Shown in pieces: positions 43,324 to 51,586 of a stretch of DNA of 64,000 nt. The position numbers and the translations under genes were made by a program. Below the pieces are notes generated by a model. That model worked only from the letters and a program-made list of their open reading frames with translations. It had not been told where the DNA came from and did not search any database. The number at the start of each line of letters is the position of its first letter. Position 1 is the stretch's first letter. The stretch is taken from positions 1,300,001-1,364,000 of the forward strand of contig NZ_AP025285.1 in the NCBI RefSeq assembly GCF_023168405.1, read 5' to 3'. This DNA comes from Leptogranulimonas caecicola (GTDB lineage Bacteria > Actinomycetota > Coriobacteriia > Coriobacteriales > Atopobiaceae).

Positions 43324-45255
43324 CTAGACCTGGGCGTCGGCGATGATCTTTTCAAAGTCGTCCACCGTCATGGTGCCTTGGTCGCCCTCGGTGCGCTCGC
43401 GGACAGAGACGGTGCCCTCCTCCGCCTCTTTGTCGCCCACTACCAGCATGTAGGGCACCTTCTGCTCCTGAGCCTTGGCGATCTTGGCGCGCATGGGCTC
43501 GGAGTGGCTGTCTACCTCGATGCGGCCGCCTACCGCGCGCAGCTTCTTGGCGACGTCCTCGGCATAGTCTAAGTGGCGGTCGGCGATGGGGATTATCTCG
43601 GCTTGGACCGGAGCCAGCCAGAGAGGCAGGGCGCCGGCGTAGTTCTCGATGAGGATGCCCAAGAAGCGCTCGATGGAGCCAAAGATGGCCCGGTGGAGCA
43701 TCCAAGGACGCTCGACGGTGTTGTCAGCCGTGCGATAGGTGAGATCAAAACGCTCAGGCAGATTGAAGTCCACCTGGATGGTGGAGCACTGCCAGGTGCG
43801 GCCGATGGAGTCCTTTACCTTGACGTCGATCTTGGGGCCGTAGAAGGCGCCGTCGCCCTCGTTGATGTCGTAGGGGACGCCGCGCTTCTCCAGGGCCTCC
43901 TTGAGGAAGGACTCGGCCTTGTCCCACATCTCGTCAGTGCCGATGGAGTGAGCTGGGCGCGTGGAGATCTCGCACTCATAGGGCAGGTCGAAGGTGCCCA
44001 TGATTTGATCTACCAAGTCCATGATGGACTCCACCTCGTCTACCACCTGATCCTCGCGACAGAAGACGTGGGCATCGTCTTGGGTAAAGCCGCGGGCGCG
44101 GAACAGGCCGTTGACCGCGCCGGAGAGCTCGTGGCGATAGACTGTGCCAAACTCGAAGTAGCGCAGGGGCAGGTCGCGATAGCTGTGGAGGTTGGAGCGA
44201 TAGAGCAGCACGTGGCCGGGGCAGTTCATGGGCTTCACGCCAAACTCGGACAGACGAGGATCGTCGTCGGTGCCCTCGTTGACGTTGAAGAAGTACATGT
44301 TCTCTTTATAGAAGTCATAGTGGCCCGAGGTCTTCCACACGCCGGACTTGTAGACATGCGGGGTGATGACCTCCTCGTAGCCACGACGATAGAGCTCTTT
44401 GCGCAGCCACTCCTGCATGGTGCGCACCACGCGGGCGCCCTTGGGGAAGAACAGGGGCAGGCCGGGGCCCACCTCGTCCAACGTTTCGAAGATGCCCAGC
44501 TTGGGACCCAGAATGCGGTGATCGCGCTTCTTGGCCTCCTCCATCATATGGTTGTAGTCCTTGAGCTCCTTCTTGGTAGCGAACTCGACGCCGTAGACGC
44601 GCTGGAGCATCTCGTTGTTGGCGTCACCGCGCCAATAGGCGCCAGCCACCTTTTGGAGCTCGAAGGAGTCGGCAGGGATCTTGCCCGCACTTGCTACATG
44701 CGGCCCGCGGCACAGCTCCATGTGGTCACCGTGGCGATAGATGGTGACATCCTCCTCGGCAGGGATATCGTCGAGGAGCTCGAGCTTCAAGGGCTGGTCG
44801 GCAAAGATCTCCTGGGCTTGATCGCGAGAGACCACCTCGCGCACGAAGGGCTTATCCTCGCGGATAATGGCGCGCATCCGCTCCTCGATACGCTCAAAGT
44901 CGTTGGAAGAGATTTGATCAGGCGTCTGGAAGTCGTAGTAAAAACCATTCTCAACGTCAGGGCCAATGCCTAGGGCGACGTTGGAGAAGAGCTCGCTCAC
45001 GGCCTCAGCCATGATGTGAGCGCAGGAATGACGAAGAATTGGCAGGACATCTGGGCTCTTGAGCGTGAGAATCTCTACCTGGTCGCCATCACGAAGGGGG
45101 CAGGCCAGATCCACCGGGACGCCGTTGACCTTAGCGGCCAGCGCAGCCTTTGCCAGACCGGCGCCAATGGAGGCAGCCAGATCTTGCGCGGCGGCGCCAA
45201 CGGGCAACTCACGAGCGGAGCCGTCGGGCAGCTGTACAGAAATCTGATTGGACAT
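43324..45255 (-). CDS. thrS: Threonyl-tRNA synthetase
   Basis: ThrS charges tRNA-Thr. The 643-residue chain has the full bacterial layout: N-terminal TGS domain (SVQLPDGSARELPVG), the editing SAD region (LPILRHSCAHIMAEAV, with DHM-ELCRGPHV), and the class II core (LPLFFPKGARVVRTMQEWLR; MNCPGHVLLYRS; RARGFTQDDAHVFCR; WMLHRAIFGSIERFLGILIE). The C-terminal anticodon-binding domain follows. It has a long leader upstream with a short peptide gene and a hairpin, which suggests attenuation by threonine supply. Confidence 0.97.
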   Translation of the reverse strand: MSNQISVQLPDGSARELPVGAAAQDLAASIGAGLAKAALAAKVNGVPVDLACPLRDGDQVEILTLKSPDVLPILRHSCAHIMAEAVSELFSNVALGIGPDVENGFYYDFQTPDQISSNDFERIEERMRAIIREDKPFVREVVSRDQAQEIFADQPLKLELLDDIPAEEDVTIYRHGDHMELCRGPHVASAGKIPADSFELQKVAGAYWRGDANNEMLQRVYGVEFATKKELKDYNHMMEEAKKRDHRILGPKLGIFETLDEVGPGLPLFFPKGARVVRTMQEWLRKELYRRGYEEVITPHVYKSGVWKTSGHYDFYKENMYFFNVNEGTDDDPRLSEFGVKPMNCPGHVLLYRSNLHSYRDLPLRYFEFGTVYRHELSGAVNGLFRARGFTQDDAHVFCREDQVVDEVESIMDLVDQIMGTFDLPYECEISTRPAHSIGTDEMWDKAESFLKEALEKRGVPYDINEGDGAFYGPKIDVKVKDSIGRTWQCSTIQVDFNLPERFDLTYRTADNTVERPWMLHRAIFGSIERFLGILIENYAGALPLWLAPVQAEIIPIADRHLDYAEDVAKKLRAVGGRIEVDSHSEPMRAKIAKAQEQKVPYMLVVGDKEAEEGTVSVRERTEGDQGTMTVDDFEKIIADAQV

Positions 45256-45308
45256 GGGTACTTCTCCCTTAATCTCTCGGCCTCACAATGGCCGTTGGAC
45301 GACGAAAT

Positions 45309-45342
45309 AGGGCTTGCGCAGGCATACGTTGCCCCAAGCCCT
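45309..45342 (-). terminator. Attenuator-like hairpin in the thrS leader
   Basis: In the minus-strand RNA AGGGCTTG (45342-45335) pairs with CAAGCCCT (45316-45309), followed by ATTTCG. It lies about 50 bases after the leader-peptide stop and 54 before the thrS ATG. Confidence 0.6.
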
Positions 45343-45392
45343 GAGAAGACGGCGCTCACCGAACGGCTGCCTGTGCAGCCCTGCCGGGGCGC

Positions 45393-45476
45393 CTAGATAG
45401 TTTGAGTGAGCGTGAGCGAATGCACGCAGGCGACCACCAACCTGTGGCCCAGGTGCTTGTTCATGCCTTGCTGCAT
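45393..45476 (-). CDS. thrS leader peptide (27 aa)
   Basis: This short ORF (starting MQQGMNKHLGH) ends in LTLTQTI, three Thr codons within the last seven. GGGAGGG lies nine bases before the ATG. Just downstream are two stems: GGCTGC/GCAGCC, then the attenuator hairpin. A ribosome stalled at the Thr codons would change which stem forms, the classic attenuation arrangement known from actinobacterial amino-acid operons. Confidence 0.55.
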   Translation of the reverse strand: MQQGMNKHLGHRLVVACVHSLTLTQTI

Positions 45477-46000
45477 CGCTAACAACCCTCCCTGAAATGC
45501 CAGCCCTCTGCCGGCTCCCAGTCATGGTACCCCTCTTGGAAAAAGGATGTCGCGCTAAACCGCTTTTGTATTTGTGTGCCGAGGGGATGCGGGGTTTTGG
45601 CGCGGAGTACGGGGAGTTGATGCGGGATGCACAGGGAGTAGATGCGCACGCTTCATCGCGGGATTCGCATATGGCGGCGCAGTTGCATGCCCGAGCGCTC
45701 CAGTCTCGTATTTCGCAGCCTATGTGTGCTGGGGTTTTACAAAACCCCAGCTCACCAGCTGGCCGATATACGGGTTCGGAATCATTTCGCATGCATACGA
45801 AGCACGAAATGCGAATTGAGACCCACCGCACGTGCATATGGAGTGCGAGCTGCAAGCGCCAGACCTCCCCTGCACTCTCCAAGCAATCTGAAAATCCTCG
45901 CCACTCGCAATATGCCCTACCAACCCGCAATAAAAAAGCGACAGGACAGCCTAAACTGTCCTGCCGCCACACCTCACGCCTTTAAGCTGTGAGATCAAAT
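45477..46000. other. Non-coding region with palindromes and a dispersed repeat
   Basis: I see no gene in these 524 bases. They hold imperfect tandem copies of GGGAGTWGATGCG around 45610-45650, a perfect palindrome at 45728-45751, and a segment at 45780-45800 (GCATGCATACG) that pairs in similarity with 19185-19200 in reverse. They also hold the thrS promoter region. Confidence 0.5.
45728..45751. repeat. Perfect 11-bp hairpin, also resembling a copy near 19230
   Basis: GCTGGGGTTTT and AAAACCCCAGC flank AC. Its complement, CTGGGGTTTTGTAAAACCC, resembles CTGGGGCTTTGTAAAACCC near 19225. Confidence 0.6.
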
Positions 46001-46708
46001 CTAGGCAACGTGTATGAGCATGATGACGCAGAGGAATACCAACGCCACTACAAAGAAGCCCACTGCAATGAGCATGAGGATGCGAGCAGCGGTAAGCGCG
46101 CCGGCCACGCGGTCGTGAACATGGCTGGCTTCCTCGTAACGCTCCTGCTCGGCGGCGCAAATGCGCTTGGCCAGCTCCATCTTGGTCTTCACTGGGGCAG
46201 ATATAGAAGTGGAAAAGAGATCGGCCGGCACACCCTTGACCATCCGGGCCGATCCTGCGCCAGCAGTCACTGCCAGCAAAAACGCTACCAACAGTGGTAC
46301 CAAAACGCCGGTAAAGAGAGCCGTCATAAGCACGGCTTCCCAACCGGGAGCCAGAATGAGAATGGTGGGGACAACAACCGCAAGTGCCACAATGGCAAGT
46401 ACCGCAATACCAATGAGCAGACGGCTGGAGTAGGAAGCAATAGAGCGGCCACGCTGGTTCTCTGTGTCTACCGAGCGCACCGCAGTATCGATCAGGTAGG
46501 CAGCCAGCTCGTTCTCTAGTTCCTGAGGAGTGGTCTGAGCAGGTGGCAATACCTCCTCCACGGTGGCCATCTCCAGATCGTCATCCTGCGCCAATGTGTC
46601 ATCAGAGGATTTCACCGGCGTAGCTCTCACCTTCTCAAGCTCTTCCTGAACACGACGCCCCACCTCATTGGGGTCGAGACGCTTATTATGTTTGTCTTGC
46701 TTGGCCAT
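46001..46708 (-). CDS. Membrane protein with charged N-terminal head
   Basis: I do not recognise this family. It has about 235 residues. The first 90 are hydrophilic and charged (MAKQDKHNKRLDPNEVGRRVQEELEKV), then come three or four hydrophobic segments: about 98-125, 126-150 and 208-233. The loop has VKTKMELAKRICAAEQERYEEASHVHD, a helical segment. AAGGAGG lies before the ATG at 46708. It is likely an integral membrane protein of the cytoplasmic membrane. Neighbours are unrelated. Confidence 0.6.
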   Translation of the reverse strand: MAKQDKHNKRLDPNEVGRRVQEELEKVRATPVKSSDDTLAQDDDLEMATVEEVLPPAQTTPQELENELAAYLIDTAVRSVDTENQRGRSIASYSSRLLIGIAVLAIVALAVVVPTILILAPGWEAVLMTALFTGVLVPLLVAFLLAVTAGAGSARMVKGVPADLFSTSISAPVKTKMELAKRICAAEQERYEEASHVHDRVAGALTAARILMLIAVGFFVVALVFLCVIMLIHVA

Positions 46709-46982
46709 AGGGGCCTCCTTCGAATAAATCGTTCGAAGGGTTCCTACCCCCTTATTCAACTAAAGGCGCCACCGTCCACGTCCCACATCAATAACCATAG
46801 TTAAATGAAGGGACCAGCGGATGCAGTTGGAAGTCTCAAGCGCAATGAAGCGGTGGGGTGTAATGGAGCGACCATCAAGAAGCTCCAAGACTCTCGAGTC
46901 CTGAGACCGCTCCTAAGTCTTCCGAGCCCCAGATCATCCTCGGGTTCCCCGCTCATCGCGTTCCCAACACTTGCACTGCGCG

Positions 46983-47651
46983 CTAAACGCTGTCTTTCTC
47001 AGGAAAGCTGGGACAAAGGTCAGAGATAAAGCACTCGGAGCAGCGCGGCTTTTTGGCGCGGCAGAACTCTCGGCCAAAGTGGACCCACTGGTGGTTTATA
47101 TAGAGCCATTGTTCCTGAGGATAAAGGCGCAAAAGAGCATCCTCGACCTTCTCGGGAGTCTTGGCAGCGGGGCCGCAGAACTTCAAGCGATGGGCGATTC
47201 TAAAGACGTGGGTATCCACCGCGATGCCTTGGGGATCGCGAAAGGCCTCGCACATCACACAGTTGGCCGTCTTTCTCCCCACCCCGGGAAGACGTTGGAG
47301 CTCGTCGATGTCGTGGGGCACGGAACCCCCATACTCTGCCACGCTCATCTGGGCCAAACCCTTGAGCTTGGTGGCCTTGGCGTGATAAAAGCCCAAAGGT
47401 CGGATGATCTCTTCTATCTCCTCTAGGGAAGCGGCTGCAAGATCTGCAGGCGTAGGAAAGCGCTCCCAGAGCGATGGGGTCACTTTGTTAACCGCTGCAT
47501 CGGTGCACTGGGCCGAGAGCACTACAGACACCGTCAGCCTGAAGGGATCGTCGTAGTCTAGCGAGCAGGCGCCCTCTCCGTAATAGTCAAACATGCGATC
47601 CTCAATCTGGGCTGCACGCTGGCGTTTTTGGGCCATAAGTTCACGAGGCAT
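46983..47651 (-). CDS. nth: Endonuclease III
   Basis: Nth removes oxidised pyrimidines from DNA and nicks the strand. The 222-residue protein has FRLTVSVVLSAQCTD, the helix-hairpin-helix LPGVGRKTANCV with the catalytic Lys, and AVDTHVFRIAHRL with the catalytic Asp. The iron-sulfur loop CRAKKPRCSECFISDLC (C-x6-C-x2-C-x5-C) is intact. The ATG at 47651 has GAGAGGAG six bases upstream. It is followed on the same strand by nothing in close range, and preceded by a zinc-ribbon membrane protein gene. Confidence 0.95.
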   Translation of the reverse strand: MPRELMAQKRQRAAQIEDRMFDYYGEGACSLDYDDPFRLTVSVVLSAQCTDAAVNKVTPSLWERFPTPADLAAASLEEIEEIIRPLGFYHAKATKLKGLAQMSVAEYGGSVPHDIDELQRLPGVGRKTANCVMCEAFRDPQGIAVDTHVFRIAHRLKFCGPAAKTPEKVEDALLRLYPQEQWLYINHQWVHFGREFCRAKKPRCSECFISDLCPSFPEKDSV

Positions 47652-47752
47652 AAAGAGCTCCTCTCTATGAAAAAGGCCCACTGCCAATGAGCGGGCCCTG
47701 CAAATACCGATTGTGGCCAGGCTGCTACTCGAGCTGCTTCTTGGCCAAGCCG

Positions 47753-48184
47753 TTACTGGATGCGAGTGCGGCAGTAGGGGCATACCTTCCAGTCTGCATT
47801 GAGCGGGCGATGGCAGGTGGGACATACGTTGCGCACCTGGGTGTTGCAGATGGGGCACACAATGAAGTCGCGATCGATGGGCGTACCGCACTTGGGGCAG
47901 ATGCCGTAGTGAGACAGCTGATGCTCACGAAGCGCGATATCCAGGTCTTGCTCCTCGCGATCCACCAGGTAGGAGCTGGGACGCAAGATCACATAGGCCA
48001 GAAGGCCCACGATGGGCACCACCGAGATAATGGCCCACAGCCACCAAGGCTCCGCCCCACGACGCTGAGCATCGCGAATCACGTAGACGATGGAGAGCAT
48101 ATAGAGCATTACCACGCACGCCAGCATGAGGTAAAGCACCATGCGCACCTCAGGCGTAATAAGTTGATCCAGCAATTCTCGCAT
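47753..48184 (-). CDS. Membrane protein with PLDc_N-like helices and double zinc ribbon
   Basis: The 143-residue protein has two hydrophobic helices (residues 15-35 and 48-68) around SIVYVIRDAQRRGAEPWWLW, typical of the phospholipase D N-terminal (PLDc_N) region. A cytoplasmic zinc-ribbon pair follows: CPKCGTPI, CPICNTQ, CPTCHRPL and CPYCRTR (four CxxC knuckles, making two zinc sites). AAAGGAG lies seven bases before the ATG. Such proteins are small membrane anchors of unknown role. Confidence 0.78.
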   Translation of the reverse strand: MRELLDQLITPEVRMVLYLMLACVVMLYMLSIVYVIRDAQRRGAEPWWLWAIISVVPIVGLLAYVILRPSSYLVDREEQDLDIALREHQLSHYGICPKCGTPIDRDFIVCPICNTQVRNVCPTCHRPLNADWKVCPYCRTRIQ

Positions 48185-48458
48185 GAACTGGCTCCTTTTA
48201 GTCCAATTAGAGCGCGAAGGTAGGCAGGCGCACCGCCAAGTATCATATCCCGACAGATAGCCATCGCTGCCCATTGTACCGAAAGCCTCAGGTCCTCAGG
48301 CCATCGTCACCGTCATTCCACGGCCGCCGCAGTGACGATTTAGTAAGTTTCCCTTCAGCTGCCGAGAAGCCCTTCCCCCGCCACCTGATCGCCCCTCACG
48401 CCAAGGCGTGTCCGAGCGCACGCAAGCGTGCGCTCGGACACGCTTCGAAGCTCCCTTT
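48185..48458. other. Intergenic region with a long perfect hairpin and the recurrent motif
   Basis: It holds a perfect 18-base-arm palindrome at 48406-48443 and a reverse TGCCGAGAA copy at 48360. I see no gene. Confidence 0.5.
48406..48443. repeat. Perfect 18-bp inverted repeat
   Basis: GCGTGTCCGAGCGCACGC and its exact complement flank AA. It lies 16 bases after the folC stop and would form a very stable hairpin. There is no T run, so it is not a standard terminator. Confidence 0.75.
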
Positions 48459-50012
48459 TCATTTCCTGCCGAGAAGTGCCGCCACCTCTCCTGCCAGCGT
48501 AATGGAGCCCGTGGCCACCAAAGCAGTCCCCCGGGTAGCTTCAAGCGCCTGGGCCACTGAGGAATAGACCCCTGCCACAGGAGCGCCTGCTTCCAAGAAG
48601 AGGTCTGCCAGCTTTGAAGCTTCCAGCGCGCGAGGAGATGAGGTCTGGCATACATAGACCTGAGGAAATTCTGACCCTAAAAGACGGGCGATCCCGGAGC
48701 AGTCCTTATCGGCAAGGACGGCACAGAGAAGTGCGGGGCGATCCTCCACCTGAGGCGCCAAACGGCGCAGCCCGTCAAGGAAGACGGCTATGGATTGGGG
48801 GTTATGTGCCGCATCGACCAGCAGCAGAGGATCGCTTCTAAGCACATCGAAGCGACCAGGCGTGGGGCAGCGGGCCACAGAAGCTGCTAGGCCCTCGGGG
48901 CGGAGGGGGCGGCCCAGGTAGTTTTCTGCCACAAGGGCGGCGCAGGCGATGTTTTGTGCCTGGTAGTAAGGTTTTTGAGCGGCCAGGTCGCGGTAGGTAG
49001 ACCGAGGAGTCACCAGGTCGAATACCAGCGCGTCGGCCAAAGATGCGGGCTCCTGACGGATCGTGAAGTAGCCCTTGGGAAGCGCGGCCTCTTGTGGGAG
49101 CAAGGCTTTCTCAAGGCGCACAGCCTCGTTGGGAAGCGAGGGCTGGTCGGAAGGCGTTGCGGAAGGCGTTGACGCCTCAGGGAGCGCAACGGCTTCAAGA
49201 CAGGCTGACTGATCGGGTTGTTGGCCCGTCTCTACAAAACGGTCCCAGGCATCCGAGGTCAGCTGGCGTACCAGCTGAGGAACAACCCCCTGCTCCTTGC
49301 AGCGGCCCAAAAGCACCTGGGCCACCTCGGGCGTTTGGGTGCCCGTGCCAAGGACACAGGACTGGCCGGCCTTGATGATGGCGGCCTTCTCGGCAGCAAT
49401 TTGGCCCAGGGTATCTCCCAGGATATGGGTGTGATCCAGTCCGATGCCGGTCACGGCACTCACTTGAGGATGGGTGGCCGTGGTGGCATCCCAGCGGCCG
49501 CCAAGACCCACCTCAAGCACTGCCACATCTATCTCTGCCAGGGCAAAGGCCACACAGGCGGCAACGGTAAGGGTATCGAACTCAGTGACGTCGTAGGGTC
49601 GAAGATCCCGGATGATGCGGCGACTGTTGACGCGCCTGCCCGCCTCGACGGCGGCAGCGATGGAGAGGCCAAAGGCATCGGGAACGATGGGAGCGCCGTC
49701 AACCTCCATGCGTTCGGTGTAGGACACAAGCTCAGGCGAGGTGTAAAGGCCGCAGCGCAGCCCCTCTCCCCCTAGAACAGCAGCAGTGTAGCGCGACGTT
49801 GAGGTCTTGCCGTTGGTGCCGGCGATCTGGACGATGTCAAAGTAGGCGTCGGGGCGGCCAAGCTCATCCAACATTTCCTCAACGGTCTCCAGCATGGGGC
49901 AAATACCCAGTCGCAGAATGTGGGCCAGATGGTCCAGTGCTTCGGAGTAGCTCATGGGCACAAAGTCGAAGGGGATGCGATAGGGATAGCTCAAAGTGCC
50001 TACATGAGTCAT
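48459..50012 (-). CDS. folC: Folylpolyglutamate synthase/dihydrofolate synthase with an internal insertion
   Basis: FolC adds glutamates to folates. The 517-residue protein has the P-loop VQIAGTNGKTSTSRYTAA and YTSPELVSYTERMEVDG near the N-terminus, then VAVLEVGLGGRWDATT, TGIGLDHTHILG, LLVDAAHNPQSI near the end. Residues about 285-345 form an insertion rich in Pro/Ser/Ala and acidic residues (ALPEASTPSATPSDQPSLPN) not seen in usual FolC. AAAGGAG lies before the ATG at 50012, and the gene overlaps the upstream cyclo-ligase by ATGA. The recurrent TGCCGAGAA motif occurs at its stop and within it. Confidence 0.93.
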   Translation of the reverse strand: MTHVGTLSYPYRIPFDFVPMSYSEALDHLAHILRLGICPMLETVEEMLDELGRPDAYFDIVQIAGTNGKTSTSRYTAAVLGGEGLRCGLYTSPELVSYTERMEVDGAPIVPDAFGLSIAAAVEAGRRVNSRRIIRDLRPYDVTEFDTLTVAACVAFALAEIDVAVLEVGLGGRWDATTATHPQVSAVTGIGLDHTHILGDTLGQIAAEKAAIIKAGQSCVLGTGTQTPEVAQVLLGRCKEQGVVPQLVRQLTSDAWDRFVETGQQPDQSACLEAVALPEASTPSATPSDQPSLPNEAVRLEKALLPQEAALPKGYFTIRQEPASLADALVFDLVTPRSTYRDLAAQKPYYQAQNIACAALVAENYLGRPLRPEGLAASVARCPTPGRFDVLRSDPLLLVDAAHNPQSIAVFLDGLRRLAPQVEDRPALLCAVLADKDCSGIARLLGSEFPQVYVCQTSSPRALEASKLADLFLEAGAPVAGVYSSVAQALEATRGTALVATGSITLAGEVAALLGRK

Positions 50013-50686
50013 GAATGCTCCTTTTGACGCCAGCCGCACAGATCGGGCGAAGCGCTGATGATTCTGTGTAAAGGAATATCGGTAGTCTCTAGGGTATTTG
50101 ATAAGGCTACCTGTTGGCATTTATAGCCAATACCCAGTGTTGTGACCGTTGGATTAAGCGTGGCTAGGAAGCGATCGTAATAGCCGCCTCCATAGCCTAG
50201 CCGGCCCATAGTCTGAGGATCTAGCCCCACTGCCGGCACGATGACCAGAAGCGTTGCAGGATCGAGTGCCACAGGGTCTACCAAAAGGCACTGGGAGGGA
50301 TTTGGCTCTCCCATTCCAAAGGGGTGAGGGATGAGACGAGAGCGCCAACCGGGTTCTATCTGATACCACTTAAGCATTTTGTCCGAGGTACAGGCTGGCA
50401 ATAGCACCTGTTTGCCTAATTCCAAGGCTTTATTGAGCAACTGGTTGCATGATATCTCCGAACCCATGGCCGCATAACCGCAGACAGTCGCGGCCCTTTC
50501 CCACTGGGGCCATCTCTGCACCCGCTCATTGACGAAGTGCTCCTCGGCGGCGCGCTCGGCTGCAGATAGAGCGTTGCGCCTAGCCAAAAGCTCCGAGCGT
50601 AGCATAGCTTTCTTTGCAGCGCGCCACTCGCTTGTTGGAAGGTCCGAAGCCTCAGATCTATGTGGAAAATTCGCAAAAGATGTCAT
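50009..50686 (-). CDS. 5-formyltetrahydrofolate cyclo-ligase
   Basis: The enzyme converts 5-formyl-THF to methenyl-THF with ATP. The 225-residue protein shows WRAAKKAMLRSELLARRNALS at the N-terminus, the LLVIVPAVGLDPQTMGRLGYGGGYYDRFLA block that binds ATP and folate, and LGIGYKCQQV. The ATG at 50686 has no clear ribosome site, so the start is uncertain. The stop overlaps the folC start (ATGA), so the two folate genes are coupled. Confidence 0.9.
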   Translation of the reverse strand: MTSFANFPHRSEASDLPTSEWRAAKKAMLRSELLARRNALSAAERAAEEHFVNERVQRWPQWERAATVCGYAAMGSEISCNQLLNKALELGKQVLLPACTSDKMLKWYQIEPGWRSRLIPHPFGMGEPNPSQCLLVDPVALDPATLLVIVPAVGLDPQTMGRLGYGGGYYDRFLATLNPTVTTLGIGYKCQQVALSNTLETTDIPLHRIISASPDLCGWRQKEHS

Positions 50687-50756
50687 GACACAGATGATAG
50701 GACGCCCGCGGCCAAGAGTCGACAGTACAAGCTCACAGTCCTCAACCCTTTGCATC

Positions 50757-50805
50757 TGCCGATAAGAAATAAGCCCCAACGCCTGGGCGCTAGGGCTTAT
50801 CGGCA
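50757..50805. terminator. Inverted repeat made from the recurrent motif
   Basis: CTGCCGATAAG starting at 50756 and its exact complement CTTATCGGCAG at 50796-50806 flank 29 bases that include AAGCCCC and GGGC. The pair lies just downstream of the PTS EIIA gene on the minus strand and upstream of the cyclo-ligase, so it can act as a hairpin terminator built from two copies of the motif. Confidence 0.6.
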
Positions 50806-50893
50806 GCTAATGATGGCAGTAATTACACAAGCGCCATCGCCAGGCACAGCAAGAATAAGGGGCGGCGCAACCACCCTCTCTAGGGGTTGTGCG

Positions 50894-51226
50894 CTACTCC
50901 TCTACGCCATCCAGGCGCTTGTAGAGAGTGATGAACTCAGTGGCCATGATGCGCACGGTCTCGGTGCCTGCCATCTGATCCTCAGCATGCAGGAGGATGA
51001 GGGGGGCGTCGGGCTCGCGCTCGCCGGCGGCGTCGGCCTGGAGCAGTTTGAGGTGTACGTCGTGGCCCTCGGCGAAGGCCTTGTCGCCCTCAGCTATGAG
51101 ATTGGCGGCCTCTTCAAAGTTTCCCTCGCGCGCCTTGGTCATAGCGTTCACAAAGCAGGACTTGGCGGTGCCTACATAGCTGATGATCTCGAAGCAAGTG
51201 AGTTGAAGCTCATTCATATCTTCCAT
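50894..51226 (-). CDS. PTS EIIA, lactose/cellobiose type
   Basis: This 110-residue protein is a PTS phosphocarrier of the lactose/cellobiose family. It has ELQLTCFEIISYVGTAKSCFVNAMTKAREGNFEEA at the start and the phosphorylated His in PLILLHAEDQM. The start at 51226 (MEDMNELQ) is the likeliest; an ATG at 51217 is also possible. It is the last gene of a minus-strand operon with EIIB, EIIC and a GH1 glycosidase, and a motif-built hairpin lies beyond it. Confidence 0.9.
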   Translation of the reverse strand: MEDMNELQLTCFEIISYVGTAKSCFVNAMTKAREGNFEEAANLIAEGDKAFAEGHDVHLKLLQADAAGEREPDAPLILLHAEDQMAGTETVRIMATEFITLYKRLDGVEE

Positions 51227-51286
51227 GGTGCAGCAGATCTCCTCATCGGGTTGCAACGGGACGGATATAAAACGCAGGGATAGCTC

Positions 51287-51586
51287 CTAGATCTCGGCCA
51301 GGGCAGCATCCAGGATCTTGGGGGCGTTCATGCGACCGTAGTCCACCATCGCGATGACCTCGACGGGCTTGGCGCCATCCACGGCCTTCTCGAAGTCGCC
51401 CTTGGCATAGCCAATCTGGGGGCCCAAAAGCAGGATGTCGGCGGAGTCGATGTTCTCCATGGCCTCGGCCATGGGACGGGCCTCGATCTCGACGTCCAGG
51501 CCGCGATTCTTGGCCTCAGCTTGCATCTTCTGCACGAGTAGAGAGGTGGACATACCGGCGTTGCACACAAGCATGATCTTCTTCAT
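51287..51586 (-). CDS. PTS EIIB, lactose/cellobiose type
   Basis: This 99-residue EIIB takes phosphate from EIIA on a Cys and gives it to the sugar during transport. The phosphorylated Cys is in MLVCNAGMSTSLLVQKM near the N-terminus, followed by ADILLLGPQIGYAKGDFEK. AAGGAG lies seven bases before the ATG. It lies 60 bases upstream of the EIIA gene and 352 bases downstream of the EIIC gene. Confidence 0.92.
   Translation of the reverse strand: MKKIMLVCNAGMSTSLLVQKMQAEAKNRGLDVEIEARPMAEAMENIDSADILLLGPQIGYAKGDFEKAVDGAKPVEVIAMVDYGRMNAPKILDAALAEI

Noticed and set aside
45477-45990. T-box leader for thrS
   Set aside because: No T-box core sequence or specifier stem is seen; GGTACC near 45528 lacks the surrounding bases.
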